A stretch of 37,676 nucleotides of DNA from an uncultured Bacteroidota bacterium (GTDB lineage Bacteria; Bacteroidota; Bacteroidia; Chitinophagales; Chitinophagaceae), in the NCBI GenBank assembly GCA_903831935.1, contig CAIKZP010000043.1:1-37676 (forward strand). The letters are read 5' to 3'. This document shows, in pieces, positions 6,203-15,320 of the stretch; the stretch's first letter is position 1; each line of letters opens with the position of its first letter. The notes under the pieces are model-generated. The model had not been told where the DNA came from. It worked only from the letters and a program-made list of their open reading frames with translations, and ran no database searches. A program made the position numbers and the translations under genes.

Positions 6203-8986
6203 ATGAGCCTTAAATTAGTACCAAAAAAAATAAATTACAGTTTAATGCTGTGTTTATTTTTATTTTTTTCCATTAATTCCTTTGCAGCTACGCTTAAAGG
6301 TAAAGTGGTTGACAATTCAACAGGAGAGCCACTTGTAGGGGCCACAGTAAAAATTAAAAATACCAATTTAGTAGCCTTAGTTAAATTAGATGGAACTTTT
6401 GTATTTAAAAATACGCCAAAAGGAAAAATTGAATTAACCGTAAGTTTTACAGGCTATAAATCTGCAGACAAAGCTGTTCAAATTGACACTGATAACGATA
6501 CAAAAACGGTAAGCTTTTTATTAGAAGCAACAAGCAATGCATTGTCTTCAGTAACAGTGAGTTCTACCAATAGTGGTTCAGACAATGCTACCCGCAGACT
6601 AGAAAAAATAGCAGATCCAATCATTAATGTTTTGTCTGCAAAAACCATTCAATTATTACCAGATATTACTGTTGCCAATGCTTTACAAAGAGTAAGTGGT
6701 GTAACAATAGAAAAAAGTGGAAGTGGCGAAGCACGTTACCCAATTATTAGAGGGATGGAAAAAAGGTATATCAACACCTTGGTTAATGGTATTAAAATTC
6801 CTAGTCCAGACAATAAGAGTCGTTATATTCCATTAGACATATTTCCCTCTGAATTATTAGAGCGTTTAGAAGTTAGTAAGAGTTTAACGCCATCTATGGA
6901 AGGCGATGCAATTGGTGGAACTGTTAACCTAGTAATGAAAGATGCGCCAACAAAAAAAGTAATTCAGGCAAACTATTCATCGGGCTATAGTAATATTTTT
7001 GGTAGCCAAACCTTTCAACAATTTGATCATTCTACCATTAGTAAATTATCGCCATCAGAAATAAATGGAAAAACGTATGTTTCAACGCCTAAAGATTTTT
7101 CTGTTGCGCATTTAAATTATACCGATAAAACTTCTCCTATCAATTCAACTTTTGGTATTACTTACGGAGATCGATTTGGTAAAGAAAAAAAATTAGGATT
7201 TATTGCTTCGTATAGTTATCAAAACATTTATCGTGGTACTACTTCAAATTTCTTTTTACCTAACTCTCAGCCTGGTGCGCAACCTGGTTTCGATAATATT
7301 CCATTGTTTTCAGACTTACAAAAACGTCAGTATTCTGTACAAAGCCAAAGAACTGGTTTGAATGCTAAACTTGATTATGCGTTTAATAGCAAAAACAAAA
7401 TCACTTTAACCAATACTTATGTTAAGTTAAATGACTACCAAACCAGAATTGTTTACGATACAGTTACATTAAATTCATTAGTAGATAATTGGCAAAGAAG
7501 TAGTTGGAATTACCAATCTATTTATAATGCAACCTTACAAGGTTATCATACGCTTAGTAATAGTTTAAAAGCAGATTGGAGTTTGGTCTATTCAACAGCT
7601 TCTAACAATACGCCAGATCAATCAGAATTTAAACACCAATACCAAACGGTAGCATCACCTGGAGCGCTAGATAAGGTTCAGGGCATCAATCATATATGGT
7701 CTCATAATACCGATAAAGATGTTGCTGGGTATTTAAATTTTACCAAGTCTACAAAATTATTTAACAGAGCAATAGATTTAAAAGCGGGTGTATTAGTAAG
7801 AAGTAAAAACAGAGATAATTTTTATAATAATTATAGTTTGAATCCATTGTTGAATTCTTTGTATACAAATATTAATAGTGCCATATTTATTTTCAAGAAC
7901 CCAGCTGATGGTGCTATAACAGCAACTGGAAATAATTATACTTTTAAAGAAGATATTAATGCTGAATATATTCAAGCTAAATGGCAGTTGTCTTCTAAAC
8001 TAGAAGCAATAGGCGGTGTAAGAATAGAAAATACTAATCAACACTACGAAACAGAATTAGGACCAGACGTAGCAGCAAAATCAGGCACTATTAAATACAC
8101 CGACAAACTACCAAGTTTGCAATTTAAATATGCCCTTAACCAAACTCAAAATCTAAGACTAGCTTATTATCAAGCAATTGCTAGACCTGGATTTGCAGAA
8201 TTAATTCCTGATGGACCCGATGGCGAATTCTTTAAAGAACAAGGCGATCCAGTTAATTTAAAACATACCACCTCTAATAACTTAGATATTCGGTATGAAT
8301 TATATCCTGGTAATGCCGATCAGTTTTTAATTGGCGCTTTTTATAAAGACATCACTAATCCAATTGAAATATCTGCAGTAAAACCAAAAAATATTAATAG
8401 CCTTTATTTATTACCAGTAAATAGTCCTAAAGCAACAAACTACGGCGTAGAAGTTGTGCTTACCAAATACTTTGGATCTTTTGGAATATCTGCTAACTAT
8501 ACTTATACTAATTCTAGCATTACAAAAGACAGCATGTTATTGTCTTATAAAAATGCCAATGGAACTGCATTTTTAAAATATGTTTCAGAAACAAGACCTC
8601 TTCAAGGACAGTCAAATCATATTGGAAATATTTCATTGATTTATAAAAATCCTAAAATAGGACTTGATATTCAAACTGCTTTGGTTTACACAGGAGAAAG
8701 GGTGTCATTTGTTAGTCCATACTTTGGCTTGCACTATTGGCAGTCTCCAACTACACAGTTAGACCTTTCTTTTGAAAAGCGCATTGTTAAAAAACTATCT
8801 GTTTATGGTAAGATTAATAATTTAACGGATGCTCCTTTTGAATTATCGTTACACCAATCTTATAATAACTATTTGGCTGCAGCTGGTCGCCCAATTGCAT
8901 TGCAAACAAATCCGGATAGTCAAATTATTATTCAAAGAGATTTCTATAAAACATCTTACTTATTTGGATTACGTTATAAATTTTAA
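6203..8986 (+). CDS. TonB-dependent outer-membrane receptor with carboxypeptidase-regulatory domain
   Basis: A 927-aa outer-membrane active transporter. The signal peptide covers about residues 1-29 (ends NSFAA). A CarboxypepD_reg-like Ig domain follows (LKGKVVDNSTGEPLVGATV, about 30-110). The plug domain spans roughly 130-250, with DALQRVSGV-type text (ALQRVSGVTIE), IIRGMEKRYINTLVNG and GDAIGGTVNLVMKDAP. A 22-strand-type barrel ends in the aromatic SYLFGLRYKF. It is a FecA/siderophore-style receptor, not a SusC, and no SusD partner follows. A PHO-box-like array lies upstream, and a beta-helix lipoprotein starts 24 bases downstream. I infer uptake of a phosphorus compound or metal-phosphate complex; the substrate is not provable from sequence. 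Confidence 0.9.
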   Translation: MSLKLVPKKINYSLMLCLFLFFSINSFAATLKGKVVDNSTGEPLVGATVKIKNTNLVALVKLDGTFVFKNTPKGKIELTVSFTGYKSADKAVQIDTDNDTKTVSFLLEATSNALSSVTVSSTNSGSDNATRRLEKIADPIINVLSAKTIQLLPDITVANALQRVSGVTIEKSGSGEARYPIIRGMEKRYINTLVNGIKIPSPDNKSRYIPLDIFPSELLERLEVSKSLTPSMEGDAIGGTVNLVMKDAPTKKVIQANYSSGYSNIFGSQTFQQFDHSTISKLSPSEINGKTYVSTPKDFSVAHLNYTDKTSPINSTFGITYGDRFGKEKKLGFIASYSYQNIYRGTTSNFFLPNSQPGAQPGFDNIPLFSDLQKRQYSVQSQRTGLNAKLDYAFNSKNKITLTNTYVKLNDYQTRIVYDTVTLNSLVDNWQRSSWNYQSIYNATLQGYHTLSNSLKADWSLVYSTASNNTPDQSEFKHQYQTVASPGALDKVQGINHIWSHNTDKDVAGYLNFTKSTKLFNRAIDLKAGVLVRSKNRDNFYNNYSLNPLLNSLYTNINSAIFIFKNPADGAITATGNNYTFKEDINAEYIQAKWQLSSKLEAIGGVRIENTNQHYETELGPDVAAKSGTIKYTDKLPSLQFKYALNQTQNLRLAYYQAIARPGFAELIPDGPDGEFFKEQGDPVNLKHTTSNNLDIRYELYPGNADQFLIGAFYKDITNPIEISAVKPKNINSLYLLPVNSPKATNYGVEVVLTKYFGSFGISANYTYTNSSITKDSMLLSYKNANGTAFLKYVSETRPLQGQSNHIGNISLIYKNPKIGLDIQTALVYTGERVSFVSPYFGLHYWQSPTTQLDLSFEKRIVKKLSVYGKINNLTDAPFELSLHQSYNNYLAAAGRPIALQTNPDSQIIIQRDFYKTSYLFGLRYKF

Positions 8987-9009
8987 TAGTCCAACTTAAC
9001 AAATACAAT

Positions 9010-10419
9010 ATGAAAAAATATTTATTGATACTAAGTTTTATTTCGAGTGCAGCTTTCTTTTCTTCTTGTAAAAAAACAACAGAAGACAAAAATTTATGGG
9101 AAGCGGTTCTACCACAAGCAACTCCTATTAGCGATGCAAGTTGTTTGTCTGGTGCTTTAAAAGGAACTATGTTAGCGGGTAAAACCTATAATATTTGTGG
9201 TGATATTTTTGTTAATGATGGCGACACCTTAATTATTCAAGAAGGGGTAACCATTAATTTCGGATCAGCTACTGTTGCTGCTCCTGTAGGCTTAGGTGTT
9301 AAAGGAACCTTGCTTTGTTTGGGTTCAAAAGACAAGCCTATTATGCTTACTTATCCTGGTGTAACCAAAACAGACCAAAATGGAGCAGACCCAAATTTAG
9401 ATCCTGCTTTAAAAGGTAAATGGACTGGTGTTATTGGTGCCACTACTTGTAAATTAATTGTGGTTAAATGGACACATATTGAATTTGGTGGAGCAACTAT
9501 CAGCTCTGCAATGAAAAGTTTTACAGGAAGTAGTAGTCCTTATTCAATCTATTTTGCAAACCCTGCTGGTGTATTTGTATTTGAAGATTCTTGGATTTAT
9601 GGTAGTGTTGATGATCCATTTAGAATTAATGGTGGAAAAATTTCTGTGATGCGCAACACCTTTGAAAAGTGTGGTTATACAGGTGGTGAAGCAATGAATG
9701 CAAAAGCAGGTACCATTGGTGATTTTGCTTATAACTTATGTATTGGGATGGCAACAAACGGTCCAAAATTATCTAATATTAATATCTTACCGGGCTTTCC
9801 TGCGTCGAATGTTAGAATGTATAATAATACCATTATTAATAGTGGATATAGAAGGTCTGCAGCGGGTAGAGGTGGTTCTTTAAATTTTGAAGAAGGGGCT
9901 GGTGGAATGGCCTATAACAATTTAATTGTGAACTGTAAGTTTGGTTTAAGAGTAGTAGGAACGCCTATTGCTGATACTGCTAATTTACAATATGGCTATA
10001 ATTATTATTATGCCGATTCTGTTTCTGTTGCAAGTCAGTTCATACCATCATTATCTGTAAGTACTTGTATTAGTAAACCACAAGAAACTGATTTTCCTAA
10101 ACCTTCTACTTATTTACCAGCAGGATGGAAAATAGGAGATGTTTACACTGCGCCAAGTTCGGCTGTAGGTGTTAATAATCCTCAATTTATTAATGCGCCA
10201 GTTCCTTTGCCAAGTGGTTTAAAGCTAGCTGATATTGCGGTTGTTGGAAATTATAATTTTTCTTTAAAACCAACTTCGCCTTGTATTAATGCAGGTTACA
10301 CTGGATTTTCTCCTAGAGCAGATGTGCCAGTTGATTTAAAATATGGTGCAACAGAAATTACACCTCCAGGTAGAGATATTGGATGCTACCAAAGTAATGG
10401 AAGGGGTAACCAACACTAA
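9010..10419 (+). CDS. Right-handed beta-helix lipoprotein, putative receptor partner
   Basis: A 469-aa exported lipoprotein. The N-terminus (KKYLLILSFISSAAFFSSC) ends in a lipobox with Cys20, followed by KK and then acidic ED residues, compatible with surface display. The body has short beta-helix turns rich in Asn, Gly and Val (GDIFVNDGDTLIIQEGVT, MYNNTIINSGY, MAYNNLIVNC). The C-terminus resembles the CINAGYTGFSP...GRDIGCYQ ending of right-handed parallel beta-helix surface proteins. I see no lyase catalytic signature. Its ATG is 24 bases after the receptor stop, so the two are co-transcribed. Proteins in this place usually act as a surface ligand binder or accessory for the receptor. A terminator hairpin follows. 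Confidence 0.7.
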   Translation: MKKYLLILSFISSAAFFSSCKKTTEDKNLWEAVLPQATPISDASCLSGALKGTMLAGKTYNICGDIFVNDGDTLIIQEGVTINFGSATVAAPVGLGVKGTLLCLGSKDKPIMLTYPGVTKTDQNGADPNLDPALKGKWTGVIGATTCKLIVVKWTHIEFGGATISSAMKSFTGSSSPYSIYFANPAGVFVFEDSWIYGSVDDPFRINGGKISVMRNTFEKCGYTGGEAMNAKAGTIGDFAYNLCIGMATNGPKLSNINILPGFPASNVRMYNNTIINSGYRRSAAGRGGSLNFEEGAGGMAYNNLIVNCKFGLRVVGTPIADTANLQYGYNYYYADSVSVASQFIPSLSVSTCISKPQETDFPKPSTYLPAGWKIGDVYTAPSSAVGVNNPQFINAPVPLPSGLKLADIAVVGNYNFSLKPTSPCINAGYTGFSPRADVPVDLKYGATEITPPGRDIGCYQSNGRGNQH

Positions 10420-10439
10420 TAAACAATTATATTTTTAAT

Positions 10440-10469
10440 AAGGTGTTATAATTTTATAACACCTTTTTT
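10440..10469 (+). terminator. Strong rho-independent terminator between beta-helix gene and PepSY gene
   Basis: AAGGTGTTATAA pairs with TTATAACACCTT around a very tight A/T loop, and a six-T tract begins at 10464. The hairpin lies 20 bases after the beta-helix stop and 12 bases before the PepSY start. It should end most receptor/beta-helix transcripts. Read-through would give lower expression of the two genes downstream. Confidence 0.85.
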
Positions 10470-10481
10470 ATTCTATTTTTT

Positions 10482-11030
10482 ATGGCAAAATCATTATTGC
10501 AGAACTTTAGAAATTTACACAAACAATTTGCTTCTGTATTGTTTGTATTTTTCTTTTTAATTGGCCTTACAGGCTCATTATTGGCGTTTAAATCTGTATT
10601 TAGCAAAACAATTTATGAGAATAGTGCTAATAAGTTTACAGGAGCAAAACCGCAATATTTGTCAATAGATAGTTTAGAGAATCTAGCTACAGCGGCTTTA
10701 AACAGTTTTGCCGAAACAAAATTTAAGCATTCAGAAAAAGTAGAAATAAAAGTTTCTAAAGGGTCTGTAATTTTTTATTATAAAAACGCATTAAGTATTC
10801 AGGTAAATAGCATTACAGGCGCGCCTATTTTAATAGAAAAAAAGTTTGGAGGAATCATTCAAGATATTCATGATGGTGCTATTTTAGATACTTGGATTGA
10901 AAACAAATCTAGTATATTTAAAAAAATATATTCTATCATCATGGGTTTGTCTTTATTACTATTAACAATAACAGGAACCTATTTATGGTATAAGCCAAGG
11001 CTAATTAAAAAACAAAAAGGCACAGTCTAA
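10482..11030 (+). CDS. Half-size PepSY-associated transmembrane protein
   Basis: A 182-aa inner-membrane protein with two helices: residues about 17-36 (ASVLFVFFFLIGLTGSLLAF) and 148-168 (KIYSIIMGLSLLLLTITGTY). Between them is a periplasmic PepSY-like segment (FYYKNALSIQVNSITGAPIL). His13 (RNLHKQFA) and His130 (IQDIHDGAI) are the two family-conserved histidines flanking the helices. Full PiuB/FpvG-type ferric-siderophore reductases have four helices and about 380-500 residues, so this is one repeat and might dimerise. It starts 12 bases after a terminator and is followed 10 bases later by the metallophosphoesterase. An iron-reductase role is inference. Confidence 0.75.
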   Translation: MAKSLLQNFRNLHKQFASVLFVFFFLIGLTGSLLAFKSVFSKTIYENSANKFTGAKPQYLSIDSLENLATAALNSFAETKFKHSEKVEIKVSKGSVIFYYKNALSIQVNSITGAPILIEKKFGGIIQDIHDGAILDTWIENKSSIFKKIYSIIMGLSLLLLTITGTYLWYKPRLIKKQKGTV

Positions 11031-11040
11031 ATATTTAAAT

Positions 11041-12189
11041 ATGCTTGTAAAATCTTCAAAGAACATTTCAGTATTAATTGTATTATCAATACTTTTTTTT
11101 AATAATACTTTCATCAATGCACAAGGCAAAGATTCTATCATACAATTTATATTTACTTCAGATGTGCATTTCGGATTAACAAAAGAAAGTTTCAGGGGTC
11201 AAAAAAATGTTCCAGCAGCTGCTGTAAATAAGGCAATGGCCAATGAAATTAATCAGCTGAATAGTAAAACATTTCCTTTAGATAACGGGGTACAAAGCAA
11301 TAAAAGCATTAAATATTTAGATGCAATTGTTATTACTGGTGATATTGCCAACAGAATGGAAACAGGCATTCAATCAGCTACAAAGTCTTGGAATGAGTTC
11401 AGTTCTGTTTTTTTAGACGGATTAAAAATTAAAAAAACTAGTACCGAAAAATCAGATCTTTTAGTTGTACCAGGCAATCACGATATGAGCAATGCCATTG
11501 GATTTCACCGACCAATGGAACCAAAAAAAGATCCAACATCTATGTTGGGCATTTATAACCTGATGTTTCCAAATGAAAAAAAATTAACTGTTTTTGATAG
11601 CACACTTTGTAGGATTCATTATTCAAGAGATATTAAAGGCGTACATTTTATTTTTTTAAGTCTTTGGCCCGATTCAACAGAACAGGTATGGATGGAGAAA
11701 GATTTAAAGAAGGTGAGCAAAAGCACACCTGTATTGCTTTTTGCGCATTCAGTTCCAAATGTAGAAGCTAGGTTTTTTGTAAACCCCAATGGAGACCATG
11801 ATATTAATGAAACTGATAAATTTGAAAACCTAGTGCCTGAAATGTATAAAGATGGATTTCAAGTAAAAGGCGAAACATTAATTGAGCAAAAATCATTTGC
11901 GGCATTCATTAAAAAACATCCTTCCATTAAAGCATACTTTCATGGACACGAAAATTTTACGGAATATTATAATTGGAAAGGACCAGATAGCACCATTAAT
12001 CTTCCTTGTATTAGAACAGATAGCCCAATGAAGGGTAGGTCTTCTGCAAAGGATGAATTTAAATTAGCCTACGAAATTGTGTCTATTAATACCAGTTCTA
12101 AACTGCTTACCGTTAGAGAAGTACTTTGGAACACTACAGCGATGGCCGGTGTTTTAAAATGGGGTCAAACTACTAATATTAAATTATAG
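11041..12189 (+). CDS. Secreted calcineurin-like metallophosphoesterase
   Basis: A 382-aa exported protein with signal peptide 1-27 (SVLIVLSILFF core, ending INAQ). It carries the metal-binding blocks in order: FTSDVHFG (Asp41, His43), VITGDIANR (Asp101), VPGNHDMS (Asn146, His147), LLFAHSVPN, and YFHGHENFTE. The last block is G-H-E-N, where the family usually has G-H-x-H, so one metal ligand may differ. It should hydrolyse phosphomonoesters or diesters in the periplasm with a two-metal centre. It is 10 bases after the PepSY gene and downstream of the PHO-like promoter. Its stop is one base from the stop of the convergent arsC, so the two transcripts must overlap. Confidence 0.85.
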   Translation: MLVKSSKNISVLIVLSILFFNNTFINAQGKDSIIQFIFTSDVHFGLTKESFRGQKNVPAAAVNKAMANEINQLNSKTFPLDNGVQSNKSIKYLDAIVITGDIANRMETGIQSATKSWNEFSSVFLDGLKIKKTSTEKSDLLVVPGNHDMSNAIGFHRPMEPKKDPTSMLGIYNLMFPNEKKLTVFDSTLCRIHYSRDIKGVHFIFLSLWPDSTEQVWMEKDLKKVSKSTPVLLFAHSVPNVEARFFVNPNGDHDINETDKFENLVPEMYKDGFQVKGETLIEQKSFAAFIKKHPSIKAYFHGHENFTEYYNWKGPDSTINLPCIRTDSPMKGRSSAKDEFKLAYEIVSINTSSKLLTVREVLWNTTAMAGVLKWGQTTNIKL

Positions 12190-12190
12190 A

Positions 12191-12607
12191 CTAGTTAATA
12201 TGTGCTGCCACAAAATCAGCACAATATTTTTTAATCATTTCTCTTACTAAAGCAAATTCTTTTGCAATTTCCTCTTCGGTTCCAGTGGCTTTGGCAGGAT
12301 CGGGGAAATTATAATGAAATTTTTCTGCTTTGCTAGGGAAATAAGGGCAGCGTTCTTTTGCATTGTCACATACTGTAATTACATAATCAAATTCAATACC
12401 TGTGTATTCTAAAATATTATTAGAAGTATGGTTTGAAATATCAATGCCATCTTCTAACATTGTTGCAATGGCCCTAGGATTTACACCATGCGTTTCAACA
12501 CCTGCGCTATAAACTTCTGCTTTGCCAGCTGCAAATTTTCTTAAGTAGCCTTCCGCTAATTGGCTTCTACAACTATTGCCGGTACATAATACGAGAATCT
12601 TTTTCAT
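12191..12607 (-). CDS. arsC: Thioredoxin-type arsenate reductase / low-Mr phosphatase fold
   Basis: A 138-aa cytoplasmic protein. LVLCTGNSCRSQLAE holds the P-loop C-x5-R with nucleophile Cys8. ITVCDNAKERCPYFP gives the Cys80/Cys87 pair of the pI258-type redox relay, and NFPDP supplies the general acid Asp103. Three correctly placed cysteines favour arsenate reductase over a protein tyrosine phosphatase. It reduces arsenate to arsenite using thioredoxin. It is the last gene of a minus-strand run, 26 bases after the Rieske gene. No arsenite exporter or ArsR regulator is present. Neighbouring phosphate-scavenging genes make arsenate entry under phosphate limitation a plausible reason for its location (inference). 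Confidence 0.85.
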   Translation of the reverse strand: MKKILVLCTGNSCRSQLAEGYLRKFAAGKAEVYSAGVETHGVNPRAIATMLEDGIDISNHTSNNILEYTGIEFDYVITVCDNAKERCPYFPSKAEKFHYNFPDPAKATGTEEEIAKEFALVREMIKKYCADFVAAHIN

Positions 12608-12633
12608 TAACTAACGGGTTTTAAAAAATAACA

Positions 12634-13053
12634 CTATCCAGTAACAGTCATTATCAAACCAGAAATTGCAACGGTATAAACCTTTAAAGCATTTGTAGCT
12701 GGCCCTTGAGTTACAGCTCCTGTAGTTGAAAAAGTGGCACCATGGTTTGGACAGATAAATTTATTAGCTGCTTGGTTATAATTAATTAACGTGCCTTGAT
12801 GGGTACAAGCAGCTTGTACAGCCGTAAATGAAGCAGGTACATTCGCTGCAGCAAGCCTTACAATCACTACACCACTTTGTAAAATAGAGGAACCAACTGT
12901 TGTTAAATTTGTAAGTAGGTCAACATTAAAATTGGCAGCAACGCCACCTGAGGTAAATGAGTCGCCTCCTGTTTTACTGCAGGCGCCCATGCAAACGGCA
13001 CAAGCTGCAACAACAGGGCCGGTGATACTTCCTAAAAATGCTCTTCTTTTCAT
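12634..13053 (-). CDS. Tat-exported Rieske [2Fe-2S] lipoprotein
   Basis: A 139-aa protein starting MKRRAFLGSITG, a twin-arginine signal, followed by a lipobox ending at Cys25 (AVCMGAC). The Rieske cluster motifs are ACTHQG (Cys83, His85) and CPNHGATF (Cys101, His104). These two Cys-His pairs bind a 2Fe-2S centre. It is a single-domain electron carrier, shorter than bc1 or arsenite oxidase Rieske subunits. It begins 10 bases after the molybdopterin subunit gene ends, so it is a natural candidate for the electron acceptor of that enzyme on the periplasmic face. Confidence 0.85.
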   Translation of the reverse strand: MKRRAFLGSITGPVVAACAVCMGACSKTGGDSFTSGGVAANFNVDLLTNLTTVGSSILQSGVVIVRLAAANVPASFTAVQAACTHQGTLINYNQAANKFICPNHGATFSTTGAVTQGPATNALKVYTVAISGLIMTVTG

Positions 13054-13063
13054 GTGGGTTATT

Positions 13064-15301
13064 TTAAGCTTTTGAGAATCCTAATTTTTCTGGTGTGATA
13101 GGTAAGTCCCGTACTCTTTTTCCTGTGGCATTATAAACTGCATTGGCTACTGCTGCAGCAAAACCTATCATGGCTATTTCTCCAATTCCTTTTGCACCAA
13201 TAGAATTGATAAACGGATCTGGTTTATTTACAAACCAAATTTCTGTTTCAGGAATATCTGTATGACGTGGAACAAGGTACTCGCCAAAACTTGCGTTTGC
13301 AATTTCACCTGTTGCATGATTAATTTCTAATCCTTCTTTAAATGCCATACCTATTCCCCCAACCACACCTCCTAGCATTTGGCTTCTAGCTGTGTTTTCG
13401 CTAATAATTTTTCCTGCATCACCAGTGGTAATTACTTTTTGCAATTTCATTTCACCCGTTTTTGGATGCACCAATATTTTTACAAAATGCACCGAAAAAG
13501 AACAGAAAGCATATTTAATTTCTTGTGGATTATTGCCATTTGATTCTTTGGTAATTTCAATACTAGGCTTACCTGCTAGTTTCAATAACTCAACAATAGA
13601 AATTTGACTACCCTGATTTTTTTTATCAATCAGCAATTCGTTTTTAACTTCTAAATCTGTTATTTGCAAACCTTTAAATGCAGCAAAATGTTGAATTCCT
13701 AATTCTTTAATTACTTGCTTTAAGGTTTCGCAAATTAAATTTACAGCAGAGCCCAATGTAGATGTAGTGCCCGATCCACCTTGTGTTGGGCCTGGAGGAA
13801 GGCTAGAATCACCCAACATAAATTTTATTCTTGAGGTAGGCATTTGTAAAGATTCTGCTGCAATAATTCCCATGGCAGTAGTGGTTCCAGGTCCCATATC
13901 ACTTACTGCACTTTGCAATACCAAACTTCCATCTTCTTTTAAAATTGCTTTTACTGTGGCACTACCTTTATTAGCACCAAATATTCCTCCGCCCATTCCA
14001 TAACCAACAAGCCAGCCTTTTTCTTTTAGTGATCCTGGTTTTTTAGGACGATTTTTCCAACCAATTTTTTCTTTACCAGCAGCGTAACAATCTTTTACAT
14101 TATTAGCCGACCAAGGCAATTTATTTTCTTGATGTGTTTCAGTATAGTTAACAATTCTTAAATCAATCGGATCCATTTTTAATTGATACGATAATTCATC
14201 TAAAGCACTCTCCAATGCAAAACAGCCGGTTGTTTCACCAGGTCCGCGCATCCAAGTTGGGGTGCTTAAATCGAGTGGCAATAATTTATATTCGGTATCT
14301 ACATTTTCGCATTTGTATAAAAATCTAGACGCATCTGTAATGCCTTCGCGAAAGTCTTCGTAACGAGAAGTATTGCTAATAGCTTCGTGCGAAATACCTA
14401 ATAATTTTCCTGTTTTGTCGGCGCCAATACCAATCTTTTGCCATGATTGCGGACGATACCCTACCAATGAAAACATTTGTGGACGCGTTAATAATACTTT
14501 AACGGGTCTATTTAATTTCTTGGCGGCAATACAAGCTGCAGGAACATGCAACCAACTACGCAAAGCATTACCAAAAGCACCTCCTACAAATTCTGTGATT
14601 ACTCGAACATTTTTTTCAGGAATGCCAAAGGTTCTAGCAATGGTAGATTGCGTGCCTTTTGGTCCTTGCGATTTGTCGTACAAGGTTAATTTATCGTCTC
14701 CTTCCCAAATAGCAATGCTCGAATGCATTTCCATAGGGTTATGTACTTCAATTGGGGTATTGTATTCTGCCTCAATAAAAAATGGTGCGTTCAAATATGC
14801 TTTGGGATTACCTCTTTTATACTTGCCAGCTAATTTGGTTTTTGATTCTACCAATCGGGCTTCATTAAAATTGGTATCGAATGCTTCAGTTGCATATTCG
14901 GCTTTTACTAATTTTACTGCCGCTAATGCATTTTCAAAACTATCTGCTACCACTAGTGCAATGGGTTGCCCAAAAAATCGAACGATATTATCATTCAATA
15001 CTTTCAAACCCTTCCATTCAAAATTATTTCGTTTGTTATCGGGGGTTAAAGCATTGTATCCTGGTATATTCGGGCAATTCTTATAATAGATAACATCTAA
15101 TACACCTGGGGCTTGTAGGGCTTTAGAGCTGTCTAAATTGGTAATAGTTCCTTTTGCAATGGTGCTAGTAACAAATAAGCCATAGGCAATATTGTCAATA
15201 TGATGATCGGCGGTGAACTTTGCTCTGCCGGTTACTTTTTCGGCAGCATCTGCGCGTTCATCGTCGGCAACTATATTAAAATGATTCGTTGGTTCAAACA
15301 T
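13064..15301 (-). CDS. Molybdopterin-binding subunit of xanthine/aldehyde oxidase family
   Basis: A 745-aa large subunit. The N-terminal domain (KVTGRAKFTADHHIDNIAYG, first about 130 residues) is the Ald_Xan_dh_C fold. The cofactor-binding domain follows with EFVGGAFGNALRSW, QGGSGTTSTLGSA and the C-terminal AKGIGEIAMIGFAAAVANAV, whose Glu in GIGE is the catalytic base. Such enzymes hydroxylate aldehydes or N-heterocycles with water at a Mo cytosine/guanine-dinucleotide centre. It lacks its own signal and would be carried out through Tat with the 2Fe-2S partner encoded 19 bases upstream. No FAD subunit is present, resembling isoquinoline 1-oxidoreductase and acetic-acid-bacterial aldehyde dehydrogenases. 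The substrate is unknown. Confidence 0.9.
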   Translation of the reverse strand: MFEPTNHFNIVADDERADAAEKVTGRAKFTADHHIDNIAYGLFVTSTIAKGTITNLDSSKALQAPGVLDVIYYKNCPNIPGYNALTPDNKRNNFEWKGLKVLNDNIVRFFGQPIALVVADSFENALAAVKLVKAEYATEAFDTNFNEARLVESKTKLAGKYKRGNPKAYLNAPFFIEAEYNTPIEVHNPMEMHSSIAIWEGDDKLTLYDKSQGPKGTQSTIARTFGIPEKNVRVITEFVGGAFGNALRSWLHVPAACIAAKKLNRPVKVLLTRPQMFSLVGYRPQSWQKIGIGADKTGKLLGISHEAISNTSRYEDFREGITDASRFLYKCENVDTEYKLLPLDLSTPTWMRGPGETTGCFALESALDELSYQLKMDPIDLRIVNYTETHQENKLPWSANNVKDCYAAGKEKIGWKNRPKKPGSLKEKGWLVGYGMGGGIFGANKGSATVKAILKEDGSLVLQSAVSDMGPGTTTAMGIIAAESLQMPTSRIKFMLGDSSLPPGPTQGGSGTTSTLGSAVNLICETLKQVIKELGIQHFAAFKGLQITDLEVKNELLIDKKNQGSQISIVELLKLAGKPSIEITKESNGNNPQEIKYAFCSFSVHFVKILVHPKTGEMKLQKVITTGDAGKIISENTARSQMLGGVVGGIGMAFKEGLEINHATGEIANASFGEYLVPRHTDIPETEIWFVNKPDPFINSIGAKGIGEIAMIGFAAAVANAVYNATGKRVRDLPITPEKLGFSKA

Positions 15302-15320
15302 GACTTGAAGATTAAAATGG

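Noticed and set aside
14373..15086. 237-codon plus-strand ORF
   Set aside because: It is antisense to the well-supported molybdopterin subunit, has no recognisable domain and reads as a mirror-frame shadow.
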